Positions 43,785 through 53,134 of a stretch of DNA of 64,000 nucleotides are shown here, piece by piece. The notes under the pieces are model-generated. The model made no database searches. It worked only from the letters and a program-made list of their open reading frames with translations, and was not told where the DNA came from. Source of the DNA: Deltaproteobacteria bacterium (GTDB lineage: Bacteria; Bdellovibrionota_B; Oligoflexia; Oligoflexales; Bog-1112); NCBI GenBank assembly GCA_020635195.1, contig JACKAG010000009.1, forward strand, positions 1 to 64,000, in the 5' to 3' direction. A program made the translations under genes and the position numbers. The stretch's first letter is position 1. Every line of letters starts with the position of its first letter.

Positions 43785-44687
43785 TTGGTCATCACAGATT
43801 CCGGACAGCAGGCGCCGACACTTTATGTGATCGCAACTCCGATTGGTAACCTTGCTGATTTCAGTCAAAGGGCCCTTGAAACCCTGAAGAGCGTTGATCT
43901 TATTGCCGCTGAAGACACCAGACACACGGGAAAACTTCTTGAACAGTCAGGCGTCCGTTATAAAAAACTTATCAGCTATCATGATCATAATGAAGAACAA
44001 CGGGCACAGTCTCTTGTAAAGGAAATGCTGGAAAAAAGCCTTCAGGTCGGACTCGTCAGTGATGCCGGCACTCCCTGTATCTCTGATCCCGGATTTCGAC
44101 TGGTCTCACTGGCCCATCAGAAAAAGATCCGGGTCGTCCCTGTCCCGGGAGCCTGTGCCATGGCCGCACTGGTCTCTGCTTCAGGTCTTCCTTCTGACAG
44201 ACTCCTTTTTACCGGATTTCTGCCTGCAAAAAAGAAGGCTCTCGAAGACGAAATTCTGTCATGGAAATCTGTCAGAGCTTCCATTGTCTTTTACGAATCT
44301 GCCCGCAGGATACAGACGAGTACGGAACTGATCTGTCGTCATTTCCCGGAGGGCCATCTCGCATTTGGTCGTGAGATAAGTAAACTTTTTGAAGAAATCC
44401 AGGTGATTCACACACAAGAGGCCGGCTTGTGGCTGAAGCAGCATGAAAACCTTCGCGGGGAGTTTGTGGTCATGTTATCTGCAGCACATGATCAGAATGG
44501 AAAGCAGGCGAATCCGGAGCAACTAAAAGAGCTGGTCTTATCTTTGTGTCTCAGACACCCAGATCTTTCACAGAAAGATCTGCTTGAAAAAATTCAATCA
44601 TCCGGAGTTACAGCAAGAAAAACAGCACTCTATCAGATACTCCTGGAAGTCAGGAAAGAAATTTCAGAAAAAGATCAAAAACTATAG
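43785..44687 (+). CDS. rsmI: 16S rRNA 2'-O-methyltransferase RsmI
   Basis: 300 residues from TTG 43785 with AGGA about eight bases upstream. It methylates C1402 of 16S rRNA. Motifs: [19 protein letters not shown] (SAM-binding start), [50 protein letters not shown] and [12 protein letters not shown], all characteristic of RsmI in the tetrapyrrole-methylase superfamily. Length is close to E. coli RsmI (286). It is followed by glnS after 172 bp and divergent from the actin-like gene. Confidence 0.95.
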   Translation: MVITDSGQQAPTLYVIATPIGNLADFSQRALETLKSVDLIAAEDTRHTGKLLEQSGVRYKKLISYHDHNEEQRAQSLVKEMLEKSLQVGLVSDAGTPCISDPGFRLVSLAHQKKIRVVPVPGACAMAALVSASGLPSDRLLFTGFLPAKKKALEDEILSWKSVRASIVFYESARRIQTSTELICRHFPEGHLAFGREISKLFEEIQVIHTQEAGLWLKQHENLRGEFVVMLSAAHDQNGKQANPEQLKELVLSLCLRHPDLSQKDLLEKIQSSGVTARKTALYQILLEVRKEISEKDQKL

Positions 44688-44859
44688 GCACAGTCCGAGA
44701 GCCTTCATAGCGACACGAAGAATCAGCTCTAACTCTGAAAATCCAGCTGGTTTCCTGCCTGCAAATATGCTATTCTCCTTGTCCAGTCTTGCCCGACTCG
44801 CTGCTCGTAAGCGGCAGTTAATGTCCGGTCTTATACAGAACAAATTAAAGGAAGCAGTC

Positions 44860-46569
44860 ATGTCTGAAGGCCATCATGAGGCCCCCTCTGTCAGTGGCGG
44901 TAATTTTATTGAAAATATCATAGCCGAAGATCTCAGGACACAGAAACATCAGGGAAAAATACAAACACGCTTCCCACCTGAGCCAAACGGCTATCTTCAT
45001 ATTGGCCACGCACGATCTGTTTGCCTCAATTTCGGTATCGCACAAACCTATAAGGGAGGTCTATGCAACCTCCGCTTTGATGATACCAATCCAGAAAAAG
45101 AGGACATCGAATATCAGAATTCCATTATGGAGGATATACGGTGGCTGGGTTTTGACTGGGGTGAGCGTTTATTTCATGCTTCCGATTATTATGAAAAGTT
45201 TTTTCAGTTTGCCGTTGAACTGATCAGAAAAGGACTGGCATACGTATGCGACCTGTCAGCCGAACGTATCCGGGAGACACGTGGAACCTTAACCGAGTCA
45301 GGAAGCCATAGCCCATACCGGGACAGAACTGTGGATGAAAATCTCCTGCTCTTCAACCAGATGCGAGAAGGGCATTTTCGTGATGGAGAAAAAGTCCTGC
45401 GAGCTAAGATTGACATGTCCTCTGGCAATATAAATATGAGAGACCCGGTCATTTACCGGATTAAAAAGGTCCGGCACCATCGCACAGGCAACGCCTGGTG
45501 CATTTACCCTATGTATGACTTTGCTCACTGTCTCTCGGATTATCTGGAGGGGATCACCCACTCCCTCTGTACTCTTGAGTTCCAGGACCATCGTCCTCTT
45601 TATGACTGGTTTATTCAGAACCTGGTCCCAGAACCCCACCCCCGACAATATGAATTCGCCCGGCTGAATCTGAACTACACGGTAACCAGTAAGCGAAAAC
45701 TGAAACAACTGGTGGATGAAAGGCATGTCCGCGGCTGGGATGACCCCAGATTACCAACGATTTGTGGATTAAGACGGCGGGGCTATACACCGTCAGCGAT
45801 CCGGACATTCTGTGAGCGTCTGGGAGTCTCAAAGAAAGAAACCGTGATCGACATGGGAGTACTGGAAGACTGTTTAAGGGATGATCTGAACGCAACAGCA
45901 AAACGTGCGATGTGTGTGCTAAACCCATTAAAAGTCACCATCACTAATTATCCGGAAGGTCAGACAGAAGAATTTAATGTTCGCAATCATCCTAAAGATG
46001 ATGCGATGGGACGTCGGTCATTAGCCTTCTCCAGGCAGATTCTGATTGAGCGAGATGATTTTCTGGACGACCCACCAGCAGGCTACCATCGTCTGGCTCC
46101 TGGCAGGGAAGTCCGGCTGAGATATGGCTATGTCATCAGATGCGATGAAGTTGTCCGGGATGAAGACGGAGAAGCCCTGGAACTGAAATGCACCTATGAT
46201 CCGGATACAGGCAACGGAAAAAAGCCCGTCGGGCGCCAGGTCAAAGGAATCATTCACTGGGTATCTGCCGGGAAATCACTGCCTCTGGAAATCAGACTCT
46301 ATGACCGGCTTTTCAATGTACCCTTTCCGACAGCAGAAGAAAAAGAGGGAAGAGATTTCAGGGAGCACCTCAACCCATCATCTCTGCTGAGTCTGCACAA
46401 GTGCCGCGGAGAGTGGGCTCTGAAAGATGCGCTGCCGGGGCAGATTTTTCAGTTTGAAAGGCTTGGTTATTTTTGTATAGACAGCGATTCTTCTGATGAA
46501 GAGCATCTGATCTTTAACCGTTCCGTAACCCTGCGGGATACCTGGCAACAGGAAAACAGCGCACCTTAA
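44860..46569 (+). CDS. glnS: Glutaminyl-tRNA synthetase
   Basis: 569 residues from ATG 44860 (AAGGA eight bases upstream), which gives [20 protein letters not shown] like E. coli GlnS; upstream in-frame codons to 44584 overlap rsmI and are spurious. It charges tRNA-Gln. Class I motifs: [18 protein letters not shown] with [16 protein letters not shown], and [11 protein letters not shown] (KMSKS-equivalent). The beta-barrel anticodon-binding C-terminus is present. Its TAA stop overlaps the stop of the convergent lipoprotein gene through a shared TTAA. Presence of GlnRS means at least this organism does not depend solely on the amidotransferase route. Confidence 0.97.
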   Translation: MSEGHHEAPSVSGGNFIENIIAEDLRTQKHQGKIQTRFPPEPNGYLHIGHARSVCLNFGIAQTYKGGLCNLRFDDTNPEKEDIEYQNSIMEDIRWLGFDWGERLFHASDYYEKFFQFAVELIRKGLAYVCDLSAERIRETRGTLTESGSHSPYRDRTVDENLLLFNQMREGHFRDGEKVLRAKIDMSSGNINMRDPVIYRIKKVRHHRTGNAWCIYPMYDFAHCLSDYLEGITHSLCTLEFQDHRPLYDWFIQNLVPEPHPRQYEFARLNLNYTVTSKRKLKQLVDERHVRGWDDPRLPTICGLRRRGYTPSAIRTFCERLGVSKKETVIDMGVLEDCLRDDLNATAKRAMCVLNPLKVTITNYPEGQTEEFNVRNHPKDDAMGRRSLAFSRQILIERDDFLDDPPAGYHRLAPGREVRLRYGYVIRCDEVVRDEDGEALELKCTYDPDTGNGKKPVGRQVKGIIHWVSAGKSLPLEIRLYDRLFNVPFPTAEEKEGRDFREHLNPSSLLSLHKCRGEWALKDALPGQIFQFERLGYFCIDSDSSDEEHLIFNRSVTLRDTWQQENSAP

Positions 46570-47015
46570 TAAGTACCCCATGCGGACGACTCATCACGCC
46601 CACTGGTCTTGTCTTTTACATGTCTGTGGGCAGGCTTATTTTCAATATTTTTACTGTAAACAGGCTGCTCTGGCAAAGTGCTCCGGATATCATCCGGAAA
46701 GCTGGAATCGTAGCTAAAATGCCTGACAAATTCCGCAGGATCCCAGAAAATCTTAAGCTCTTTATAACGAGCAGTCCCAAACAACTGATACTGATAATAT
46801 CCATAGGTCCATGTCGGTGTTCCTCCTGAGTTTCCGACAGAGCCTGGTTCTCCCAGCAGCATCCGGACATCCTTCTGGCTGGTCTTCCCCTTTTCAATCC
46901 ACCCGGTATCAGATGGAAAATTGCGTCCTGATGACACGCATCCTGCAAAAAGAGGCAGCGACGCACACGCGATCAACAGAATCTTTGTTCCTTTATTCTT
47001 TTTATTCTGGATCAT
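46566..47015 (-). CDS. SmpA/OmlA (BamE-like) lipoprotein
   Basis: 149 residues. AGGAG lies eight bases before ATG 47015. Signal peptide [14 protein letters not shown] with the lipobox Cys (LFAGC). The mature domain has the BamE-like pattern: [20 protein letters not shown], then [15 protein letters not shown] and [20 protein letters not shown], as in outer-membrane assembly accessory lipoproteins and related small lipoproteins. The polar C-terminal tail (about 30 residues) is unusual. Whether it acts in the Bam complex or elsewhere is open; no other bam gene is near. Confidence 0.65.
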   Translation of the reverse strand: MIQNKKNKGTKILLIACASLPLFAGCVSSGRNFPSDTGWIEKGKTSQKDVRMLLGEPGSVGNSGGTPTWTYGYYQYQLFGTARYKELKIFWDPAEFVRHFSYDSSFPDDIRSTLPEQPVYSKNIENKPAHRHVKDKTSGRDESSAWGTY

Positions 47016-47289
47016 ACAGAACTCCTGAACGACAAAATGAATCCGGAGGCCGTATCCTAAAATATTTCCACAACCGTGACAAGAAGCGCTTCCTTAGCTG
47101 CAAAAAGACTCCGGAGGAGTGATCATCCGAATCGCCGGACGTTACAGAAAAGATTCTTTCATATAATTAGAAATAAATATGGTACAGTCATTTCTTGTAT
47201 TTTTCAGAAGAAATACATAAGAAAGGCTTTTAGCCACTAAAGGCTGAAACAATCCATCGACGATTCACCTATCTTAAGCAGGATCTGAT

Positions 47290-48564
47290 ATGATCAGAAA
47301 CCTAAAAGACCAGAGCCTGACTGTCAAAATCATCATAGCTTTTTCCCTTGGAGCTGTCAGCGGCTTGCTGATCAAGTCCATGCCGGATTCTTCTTTATTA
47401 AAAGATCTGCTGATCAATGAATGTTTATACATCAGCAGCCAGCTTTTTGTTTCATCTCTCAAAATGCTGGTCGTACCGATGGTTTTTGTTTCTCTGGTGT
47501 GCGGTGTTCTGAATCTCAAGAGCATGAGTAAAATCGGCAGACTGGGAGGGAAAACCCTGGCGTTATATTTAAGCACCACAGCCATTGCAATCTCTATGGC
47601 TATTGGTCTTGCTCTTATTTTTGAGCCTGGGGCAGGCTTCTCTTTAGAATTGAATCCAAATTTCAAAGACACGCCGCCTCCGCCAATCCGTGACATGATC
47701 GCTAATATTATTCCCTCTAATCCTTTTGCCGCAGCTGCTGAAGGTGAAATGTTGCAGATTATCATCTTTGCCCTCCTGTCTGGCGCAGGGATCTCTATGG
47801 CAGGGAATCAGGGGCAAAAGACCGCTGAGCTCTTTCATGAAATGAATGTGATTATCATGAAAATTCTGGCTCTGCTGTTGAACGTTGTCCCCTTTGGAGT
47901 CTTTGTCCTGATGTGTAAAGTTTTTGCAGAGCAGGGAACTGAGGCGATCCGACCGCTGCTTGCATACTGCCTTCTGGTTTCGGCTGCTCTGCTGATCCAG
48001 CTCTTTATCTGCTATCCTGCTCTGATTTTGTTTTTAAGCAGACTGAATCCATTTCTGTTTTTACTTAAGATCCGACCTGTCCTTATGTTTGCTTTTAGCA
48101 CAGCCAGCTCTAATGCCACGATTCCCCTGAATCTGAAAGTTGCCACTGAAAAACTCGGCGTCTCCAGATCTGTCGCTTCCTTTATCATACCTCTTGGAGC
48201 AACCATCAATATGGATGGAACTGCGATCATGCAGGGGATTGCGACTGTATTTATTGCTCAGGCTTATCAGATCGACCTTGGCCTCAGTGATTACCTGACC
48301 GTCATTCTGACAGCAACTCTCGCCTCTGTTGGCACCGCCGGAGCACCTGGCGTCGGGATGATTACCCTCATGATGGTTTTACGGCAGGCCGGTCTCCCTT
48401 TTGATGGGATCGGACTTATCATGGGAGTGGATCGTATTCTGGATATGGTTCGAACTGCCGTTAATGTCGCCGGAGATACCGTTGCTGCCTGTATTGTCGC
48501 GAAATCAGAAGGAGAGCTGAATATGAGTGAATACCAATCTCCCCTCTCCAGCTCAGAAATCTAA
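47290..48564 (+). CDS. Sodium- or proton-coupled dicarboxylate/amino-acid symporter (DAACS)
   Basis: 424 residues with about eight membrane segments. Family landmarks: LKMLVVPMVFVSLVCGVLNL (TM2/3), MFAFSTASSNATIPLNL (HP1 serine motif), FIIPLGATINMDGTAIMQGI with NMDGT of TM7, TATLASVGTAGAPGVGMITL (HP2) and GVDRILDMVRTAVNVAGD of TM8. These match GltP/SstT/DctA-like carriers; the substrate could be glutamate, serine, or a C4-dicarboxylate. The serine-rich HP1 loop has Ala-Ser-Ser-Asn where the family has Ser-Ser-Ser. An inverted repeat (48577-48595) follows the stop. Confidence 0.9.
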   Translation: MIRNLKDQSLTVKIIIAFSLGAVSGLLIKSMPDSSLLKDLLINECLYISSQLFVSSLKMLVVPMVFVSLVCGVLNLKSMSKIGRLGGKTLALYLSTTAIAISMAIGLALIFEPGAGFSLELNPNFKDTPPPPIRDMIANIIPSNPFAAAAEGEMLQIIIFALLSGAGISMAGNQGQKTAELFHEMNVIIMKILALLLNVVPFGVFVLMCKVFAEQGTEAIRPLLAYCLLVSAALLIQLFICYPALILFLSRLNPFLFLLKIRPVLMFAFSTASSNATIPLNLKVATEKLGVSRSVASFIIPLGATINMDGTAIMQGIATVFIAQAYQIDLGLSDYLTVILTATLASVGTAGAPGVGMITLMMVLRQAGLPFDGIGLIMGVDRILDMVRTAVNVAGDTVAACIVAKSEGELNMSEYQSPLSSSEI

Positions 48565-48666
48565 CTATCTAAAATCGTTTCTTTTTTAAAGAAACTGACA
48601 TCTTCCAGGAAAAACCGGCTTGGCAAAAACTTTTTTAATCTATAATTATCAGATGGTTATATAGTT

Positions 48667-48696
48667 TTGGAAATATTCTGCTAAGATTCATATTAT
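48667..48696 (+). promoter_or_regulatory. Sigma-70-like promoter for the RRM gene
   Basis: TTGGAA at 48667-48672, 18-bp spacer, TATTAT at 48691-48696; transcription would begin about 40 bp upstream of ATG 48742. Pattern only. Confidence 0.4.
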
Positions 48697-48741
48697 ACTA
48701 TCGAAGTTTACGACTTTATGTAAGGTGTAAGGTTCATCACT

Positions 48742-49047
48742 ATGAGTAACAAAGTTTTTGTTGGCGGATTAAGCTGGAACACAACTGAGGCTGGGCTTGA
48801 AGATTACCTGAGTGAGGTGGGTGAAATCACCGAGGTCAAGATTATTCAGGACAGGGAAACCGGAAGATCCCGCGGGTTTGGTTTTGTCACATTTGCAGAA
48901 AAAAATGCGGCAGATCAGGCGGTTGAGCGATTTGACGGCACGGAGTTTGATGGAAGAAACATAAAAGTAAATATCGCTGAGGATAGACGGCCTGATCGTG
49001 GTGGCAATGCTCATCGCGGTGGAAACAGAGACCGAAACCGGTGGTAA
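48742..49047 (+). CDS. RRM RNA-binding protein with Gly/Arg-rich tail
   Basis: 101 residues. One RNA-recognition motif: RNP2 KVFVGGLSW (4-12) and RNP1 RSRGFGFVTF (43-52), including the conserved Phe residues; then GRNIKVNIAEDRRP and a basic Gly-rich tail (RGGNAHRGGNRDRNRW). These short proteins are common in cyanobacteria and several proteobacterial or Bdellovibrionota groups and are often cold-induced. AAGGT precedes the start. A monocistronic unit: promoter-like boxes upstream and a terminator at 49080-49120. Confidence 0.9.
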   Translation: MSNKVFVGGLSWNTTEAGLEDYLSEVGEITEVKIIQDRETGRSRGFGFVTFAEKNAADQAVERFDGTEFDGRNIKVNIAEDRRPDRGGNAHRGGNRDRNRW

Positions 49048-49079
49048 TTTCATCTTTTTTCTAGGCTACTTTGACAACA

Positions 49080-49120
49080 CCCCCTTTGGGAACTCTTTTC
49101 TCCTGAAGGGGGTTTCCTTT
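49080..49120 (+). terminator. Rho-independent terminator after the RRM gene
   Basis: CCCCCTT (49080-49086) pairs with AAGGGGG (49106-49112), 19-nt loop, followed by TTTCCTTT. It lies 33 bp after the RRM stop. Confidence 0.7.
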
Positions 49121-49189
49121 AGTCTCATTCTGACTGACCGATATCTTCTATAGCTTCAGTTTTGTAGATCCGATCAACTCGGGCCAGAC

Positions 49190-50254
49190 ATGAAATTCAG
49201 GACAGAGTTATTATATTTTAATGAAGATGGAGAGCCGGGCGGCCCGCTTGAGGCACTGCTGAAGGAGACTGTTAAGGTCACCTCGGTTCATTCTGTCAGG
49301 GAAGCGTTGATTACTCTCCAGCAAGGGCGTTGCGCAGTGCTCCTGTGCCTTCTGAAAGACTCTCAGGCAGAAAAACATGCCCTGCTTGAGGCTGTCCGCA
49401 AAAGTTTCTCTGAAATCCCGGTTGTTGTTCTGAGCGCTTCTGAAGATACACAATACCTGCTGTCGCTATTCAGACAAGGGGTGTTTGAAGTTCTCCGGCA
49501 TCCCGCCGATCCCGATGAGCTGCGTCAGACAATCCGGAAAGCACATTACTATCATAACGCTCTGAGAAAACGTTTTTCATCTCTGATGGAGCAGTTTTTT
49601 CATGAAGTTTCAACACCAATCACGGGTATCCTTATGGTTTCCAGGATACTGCGTAAAAACACAAACCTCATGCCCCAGAATGAAGAAAATAAAAAAGCCC
49701 TGATTCAGTATCTCGATAAAATCCTGAAACTGAGCCAGCGAATCAGCGACCTTATCAGAATGAGCAAAACAGATCTTGTGAAAACAGAATATAACTTTGC
49801 ACGGGAAGATCTGGCTTCTATCATCACAGATGCTATCAGTATTTGTGAGAGCAGTCCGGATTATAAAAATGTCAGCATATCGTCGAAAACGTCTGCAGGA
49901 CAGTATTTTATTTCGTGTAATGCACTAAAAATTTCTCAGGTCTTTATCAATCTGATCAAAAATGCCTTTCAGGCCATTCGGGAACAGGAGGGAAGCCGCT
50001 GGATCGATATTCAGGTTTCTCAGGAAAATACACATCTGATGATCCGGATTACAGATTCTGGTGCTGGCATTCCCGATCATATTGCTGAGAATATATTCAA
50101 GAGAGAATATACGACTAAAGATTCCAGAGAAGGTTCCGGCCTCGGCCTCGCCTTCTGCCAAAATGTCATTGAAAGTCACGGTGGTAGTATCACATACCAG
50201 CCCCACGAAGGTCATACATCCTTCATCCTTCATCTCCCGAAATCTTCATCATAA
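49190..50254 (+). CDS. Histidine kinase with degenerate N-terminal receiver
   Basis: 354 residues. N-terminal 115 residues follow a receiver fold pattern (VLLCLLKDSQ, IPVVVLSASE, VLRHPADPDELRQTIRKA) but the phosphoacceptor Asp and the acidic pair are missing, so it is a pseudo-receiver. H-box EQFFHEVSTPITGILM has His138; N-box QVFINLIKNAFQAI, G1 ITDSGAGIP and G2 SREGSGLGLAFCQNVIESHG follow, so the kinase is complete. No membrane segment, so a cytoplasmic kinase signalling by its pseudo-receiver. No adjacent response regulator; candidate partners in the window are at 6.2 kb and 55.5 kb, not linked by evidence. Confidence 0.85.
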   Translation: MKFRTELLYFNEDGEPGGPLEALLKETVKVTSVHSVREALITLQQGRCAVLLCLLKDSQAEKHALLEAVRKSFSEIPVVVLSASEDTQYLLSLFRQGVFEVLRHPADPDELRQTIRKAHYYHNALRKRFSSLMEQFFHEVSTPITGILMVSRILRKNTNLMPQNEENKKALIQYLDKILKLSQRISDLIRMSKTDLVKTEYNFAREDLASIITDAISICESSPDYKNVSISSKTSAGQYFISCNALKISQVFINLIKNAFQAIREQEGSRWIDIQVSQENTHLMIRITDSGAGIPDHIAENIFKREYTTKDSREGSGLGLAFCQNVIESHGGSITYQPHEGHTSFILHLPKSSS

Positions 50255-50479
50255 TTATAAGACTGTATAACGGGGCATGGCATGATTTTCCTGACGGATA
50301 AATTATTGCAATTGGGACAAAAAACAATACAATGCTGCACCGCAGATAAGAAATTGCGCATCAGGCCCATTTTAGAGGATGTTCCATGCGCCTGAATCAG
50401 ATAAGCTGTAAAATCTCTCTAAATCCTGATAAGTTTTCCCTTATCACCCACATAACAACCCCTTTGGGAGGGAGAATAT

Positions 50480-51172
50480 TTGTCTCTTCGGATTGAAGAT
50501 CTGTCATTTTCCTGGCCCGGACAGCCCGAACCACTTCTGAAATGTCCGGAACTCCATGTAAAATCTGGTGAGAAGGTCTTCCTGCAGGGGGCCAGCGGTA
50601 GCGGGAAAACCACGTTACTTGGATTACTGGGAGGCGTCCTTCTGCCACAACGTGGTCAGATTTTTGTTCTGGACACACCTCTTCATAAATTATCTGCCCC
50701 GGAGCGAGATCGCTTTCGCGCGGATCATATTGGCTTTATTTTTCAGATGTTTAATCTGCTTCCTTACCTTTCTGTCATGGGGAACGTTCTCCTGCCTCTG
50801 CGTTTTTCCCGGGAAAAGCAGAAACGCTTACAAAGAGAAGCAGAAGAAGAAGCTCAGCGTCTGCTAAGCTCTCTCGGTCTTGACTCCGTCTCAGACAGGC
50901 AGGTCCAGGATTTGAGTGTAGGGCAGCAGCAACGCGTCGCTGCTGCCCGGGCGCTCATCGGAGCTCCGGAATTGATTATCGCAGACGAACCAACATCTGC
51001 ACTGGATGCGGATTCCAGAGAAGCATTTCTGGAACTGCTATTTACGGAAATTTCCAGAAGCCGGTCCACCCTGATTTATGTAAGCCATGACCCTGGAATT
51101 GCATCTGTTTTTGACCGAAATCTGTCGATGCACACCTTCCATTCAGATTTGCAGAAAGATCCGTCCTCATGA
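50480..51172 (+). CDS. ABC transporter ATP-binding protein (LolD/MacB class)
   Basis: 230 residues from TTG 50480, with GGGAGGGAG about six bases upstream. Walker A QGASGSGKTTLLG, Q-loop FIFQMFNLLPYLSV, signature DLSVGQQQRVAAARAL (a variant of LSGGQ) and Walker B ELIIADEPTSALD. This is the MacB/LolD/FtsE-like subfamily that works with FtsX-type permeases. The permease gene overlaps its stop by 4 bp (ATGA). With the permease and DUF3299 gene downstream this is a three-gene unit. Confidence 0.92.
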   Translation: MSLRIEDLSFSWPGQPEPLLKCPELHVKSGEKVFLQGASGSGKTTLLGLLGGVLLPQRGQIFVLDTPLHKLSAPERDRFRADHIGFIFQMFNLLPYLSVMGNVLLPLRFSREKQKRLQREAEEEAQRLLSSLGLDSVSDRQVQDLSVGQQQRVAAARALIGAPELIIADEPTSALDADSREAFLELLFTEISRSRSTLIYVSHDPGIASVFDRNLSMHTFHSDLQKDPSS

Positions 51173-52431
51173 AATACTCTGTCATCGGACTATCTCTGGC
51201 CAGCATGAACAATCGTCGTCTTTGCACATTCCTGTGCATGTTCTCCATAGCCATGAGCGTCGCTTTACTGATCGGAGTCCAGCGAATCCGTGAGGGGGCG
51301 AGAGAAAGCTTTAACAATACAGTATCCGGCACAGATCTGATTGTCGGAGCCAGAACCGGCCCTGTACAGCTGCTGCTGTATTCTGTCTTTCATATGGGAA
51401 ACCCGCCAAACAATCTAAGCTGGCATTCTTATCAGACATTCTCTCAGCATCCTGAGGTTGCCTGGACGGTCCCTCTTTCTCTGGGAGACTCCCATCGTGG
51501 CTTTCGGGTTGTTGGTACAGATGAACAGTTCTTTCGCTATTTCCGTTACGGTCAGGAAAAACAGCCGGAATTCTGCAACGGTCAGCGATTTATCTCAGCG
51601 GATGACGTCGTCATCGGCTCAGATGTGGCAAAAAAATTCAGCTACCAGCTTGGAATGAAAATCATTTTATCTCATGGAATCAGTGACGTTTCCTTTCATG
51701 ATCATGATGACACCCCTTTCAGAGTTTCGGGCATCTTGTGCAAGACCGGAACTCCTGTTGACCGCTCTCTTTTTGTTAATCTTGCGGGTCTTGATGCAAT
51801 TCATCACGACATGGATCATTCGCACGGAGCATCATCCGGACATCATCACCATCATCATGATAAAGAAGACATACAGCCATCTTCTGTATCAGCCATGCTG
51901 ATCGGGCTCCGGTCCAGAACGACTGTTTTTCATGTGCAAAGAGAAATCAATCATTACACGCAGGAAGCTTTAACCGCTCTTATGCCAGCCATGACTTTGA
52001 GTGAACTTTGGGATATCATTGGAATTGCTGAAGTAGCCATGTTCATTGTTTCTCTTTTTGTCGTATTTGCCGGAATACTTGGAATGCTGTCCTCTCTGCT
52101 AACGACTCTCAATGAAAGGCGTCGGGAGCTTGCCATTATCCGTTCTCTGGGAGCTTCTCCGGCAGATCTGTTTCTTTTGCTTTTAAGTGAATCTCTGCTG
52201 CTGGGGTTGGGGGGTTGTCTTATGGGTATGCTTCTAGTATACGTAGCCCTCTGGATTTTTCATCCGCTGGCAGAATCATGGTGGGGACTTTCTATTCCGG
52301 TCCACCTGCCAAATATGACAGATGCACTGATCCTCGGTGGAGTCTTATTGTTATCAACTATAGCTGGTTGCCTTCCCGGACTGAAAGCATACCGGCAATC
52401 TCTGTCAGACGGTCTTACAATCAGGATCTGA
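51169..52431 (+). CDS. FtsX-type ABC permease with a His-rich loop
   Basis: 420 residues with four predicted membrane segments (first at about 15-35, then IAEVAMFIVSLFVVFAGIL, LLLGLGGCLMGMLLVYVALW and ALILGGVLLLSTIAGCL) and a large periplasmic domain. Family patterns: SGTDLIVGARTGPVQLLLYS, VFHMGNPPNNLSW, SLGDSHRGFRVVGT, DDVVIGSDVAKKFSYQLG and SGILCKTGTPVDRSLFV. The periplasmic region carries a His-rich run (DHSHGASSGHHHHHHDKE), a likely metal-binding loop. The ATPase, this permease and the DUF3299 gene resemble the zrg-type zinc-regulated loci of Vibrio; zinc as ligand is inference. Confidence 0.85.
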   Translation: MKYSVIGLSLASMNNRRLCTFLCMFSIAMSVALLIGVQRIREGARESFNNTVSGTDLIVGARTGPVQLLLYSVFHMGNPPNNLSWHSYQTFSQHPEVAWTVPLSLGDSHRGFRVVGTDEQFFRYFRYGQEKQPEFCNGQRFISADDVVIGSDVAKKFSYQLGMKIILSHGISDVSFHDHDDTPFRVSGILCKTGTPVDRSLFVNLAGLDAIHHDMDHSHGASSGHHHHHHDKEDIQPSSVSAMLIGLRSRTTVFHVQREINHYTQEALTALMPAMTLSELWDIIGIAEVAMFIVSLFVVFAGILGMLSSLLTTLNERRRELAIIRSLGASPADLFLLLLSESLLLGLGGCLMGMLLVYVALWIFHPLAESWWGLSIPVHLPNMTDALILGGVLLLSTIAGCLPGLKAYRQSLSDGLTIRI

Positions 52432-52473
52432 GCATCTGCTTTGCTAAGATCTTGTTTAAAACAGGTTACTGGG

Positions 52474-52989
52474 ATGCAGCACAAACCATCGAAGAATTTT
52501 GTCTGGTCTGGTGGCCTTGGATTAATCCTGTTATCAACGGCCCTTGCCTACCTGCTGCCTCAGAAGAGTTTTATGGATGAGCCCTTACCACAGCAGGGCT
52601 TTAGCCAGGATGCATCTGTCCAGGTGCTGAGTTGGAAATTACTACAACAGTATGATTTTAAAAAGAAAACTATACCTCCTGAACTACGTGACTTCGTTGG
52701 CCAGAAGATCCGGCTCCCGGGATTTGCTGTCCCCCTGGGGGGAGATCTGAATAGCATCCGTGATTTTTTATTTGTCCCTGATCAGCTGGCCTGTATCCAT
52801 GTCCCTCCGCCGCCTCCGAACCTTGTGCTCCTGGTTCATTCCGGAAAAGGGCAGAATATCAATGATCTCAGAGGGGCCTTATGGATTGAAGGTGTCCTGA
52901 CCCTCAGTCCAAGTACAAGTCAGTATGGAGCTGCTGCATGGGAGCTGGAAGCAGATCAGATCATGCCTTATAAGCAACCACCATCCTGA
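52474..52989 (+). CDS. DUF3299 domain exported protein
   Basis: 171 residues from ATG 52474 (the frame opens at 52441). A membrane/signal segment GLGLILLSTALAYLLP is followed by the DUF3299 core: RDFVGQKIRLPGFAVPL, RDFLFVPDQLACIHVPPPPP (with the characteristic ACIHVPPPPPN), then LWIEGVLTL and YGAAAWELEADQI. Function unknown; this family commonly lies beside the ABC permease type found here, so a role with the transporter, perhaps metal handling, is inferred from the linkage. It begins 42 bp after the permease stop. Confidence 0.85.
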   Translation: MQHKPSKNFVWSGGLGLILLSTALAYLLPQKSFMDEPLPQQGFSQDASVQVLSWKLLQQYDFKKKTIPPELRDFVGQKIRLPGFAVPLGGDLNSIRDFLFVPDQLACIHVPPPPPNLVLLVHSGKGQNINDLRGALWIEGVLTLSPSTSQYGAAAWELEADQIMPYKQPPS

Positions 52990-53134
52990 GACAGGGCACT
53001 AAAATGAAAACAGGGATTTTGCAGCATTTTTCAGGTTTTTTCATAGTAAATAATGATTGCACATTAGTGGCAAAGCCAGCATAACTGTCTGTGTCCGGTG
53101 CAATCCGTCGTTTGTAATCACTCAGGGGATGTGT

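Noticed and set aside
44584..44859. N-terminal extension of GlnS
   Set aside because: Overlaps rsmI; the extension does not resemble any GlnRS, while ATG 44860 has a good ribosome site and the family N-terminus.
48577..48595. Terminator after the symporter gene
   Set aside because: GTTTCTTT-TTT-AAAGAAAC is a perfect stem but all AT-rich and not followed by a T tract.
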